Part shown: piece after piece, positions 6,672-6,980 of the stretch | How the letters are laid out: the number at the start of each line of letters is the position of its first letter | Position numbering within the stretch: position 1 is the first letter of the stretch | From: Anaerolineae bacterium | Lineage (GTDB): Bacteria > Chloroflexota > Anaerolineae > Aggregatilineales > Phototrophicaceae | Direction: 5' to 3' | Length of the DNA: 6,980 nt | Assembly: GCA_028284565.1 (NCBI GenBank) | Contig: JANQRM010000392.1 | Span: 1 to 6,980 of the forward strand | Notes under the pieces: generated by a model | Database searches by the model: none | Told to the model about the DNA's origin: nothing | The model's input: only the letters and a program-made list of their open reading frames with translations | Translations under genes and position numbers: made by a program

Positions 6672-6980
6672 TTATCGAACTCGTAAGCGAGGATCAACGG
6701 CGATATAGAGCAAGTCAACGACGAGGTTCATTAAAACATAGGCGAAAGCTACGACAATCACCGCCGCTTGTACTACCGAGAAATCCCGTTCCAAAATGCC
6801 ATCGAGGAGCAAGCGTCCCATCCCCGGATAGGAAAAGACTGCTTCTGTGATGACTGCCCCGCCGAGTAATGCACCAAATTGAAGCCCTTGCAAAGTAATC
6901 ACGGGGAGGAGTGCGTTGCGGAAAGCATGGCGATAGACAACGGCGCGTTCACCCAAGCCTTTTGCGCGTGCAGTGCGGAC
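6672..6980 (-). CDS. C-terminal part of a DppB/OppB-type ABC transporter permease (5' end beyond window)
   Basis: The frame is open to the right edge and the visible 102 residues begin [12 protein letters not shown], the EAA-type coupling loop that contacts the ATPase subunit, followed by [14 protein letters not shown]. The TTG at 6954-6956 falls within this conserved loop, so it is not the start. Two membrane segments follow: one around the [20 protein letters not shown] region with the [13 protein letters not shown] loop, and a last helix [20 protein letters not shown]. The end, DPRLRVR, is typical of this family, as is the preceding DLLYIAVDP. It would be one of the two inner-membrane permeases of a dipeptide, oligopeptide or nickel-type importer. 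The full protein would be about 310-340 residues, so some two thirds lie outside the window. It converges on the amine oxidase gene. Whether it feeds the pathway on the other strand cannot be decided here. Confidence 0.95.
   Translation of the reverse strand, partial: VRTARAKGLGERAVVYRHAFRNALLPVITLQGLQFGALLGGAVITEAVFSYPGMGRLLLDGILERDFSVVQAAVIVVAFAYVLMNLVVDLLYIAVDPRLRVR

Noticed and set aside
6664..6678. TCGA-AATTA-TCGA inverted match at the convergent junction as a terminator
   Set aside because: The stem is only 4 AT/GC-mixed pairs with no T run, too weak to call a terminator.
6578..6850. 90-codon + strand open frame across the end of the amine oxidase and the permease
   Set aside because: It covers the conserved end of one gene and is antisense to the conserved permease C-terminus, so it is not a separate gene.

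Overview
The window is a tightly packed piece of bacterial chromosome with almost no non-coding DNA. Five genes run on the + strand with gaps of 22, 10, 12 and 20 bases, which suggests one operon whose promoter lies upstream of the window. One gene runs on the - strand from the right edge and ends 17 bases from the last + strand gene, tail to tail. The base composition is moderate and the host cannot be named securely. Gene style and the gene set (uncharacterised metal hydrolase, class III aminotransferase, dipeptide-type ABC permease) would fit Chloroflexota or a similar heterotroph, but this is only a low-confidence impression.

Layout: (1) 3-1253, class III PLP-dependent aminotransferase, missing its N-terminus at the window edge; (2) 1276-2160, a protein of the uncharacterised DUF6282 type with an amidohydrolase-like set of His/Asp residues; (3) 2171-3214, a protein of the M29 aminopeptidase / 2,5-dihydroxypyridine dioxygenase (NicX) superfamily whose putative ligands look more NicX-like than peptidase-like; (4) 3227-4696, an intact NAD-type aldehyde dehydrogenase; (5) 4717-6654, a copper/topaquinone amine oxidase with all catalytic residues; (6) 6672-6980 on the - strand, the C-terminus of a DppB/OppB-type ABC permease.

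How they may work together: the amine oxidase would convert a primary amine to an aldehyde (plus ammonia and hydrogen peroxide), and the aldehyde dehydrogenase would oxidise that aldehyde to an acid. The aminotransferase offers a second way to remove or exchange an amino group. The NicX-like and DUF6282 proteins look like ring-opening and hydrolytic enzymes, so the operon could degrade a nitrogen-containing, possibly aromatic or heterocyclic, amine. That pathway is an inference; the substrate is not visible in the sequence. The ABC permease may belong to a separate uptake operon for peptides or other small solutes.

No tRNA, rRNA, CRISPR array, insertion sequence or phage gene was recognised. 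No non-coding stretch exceeds 22 bases.
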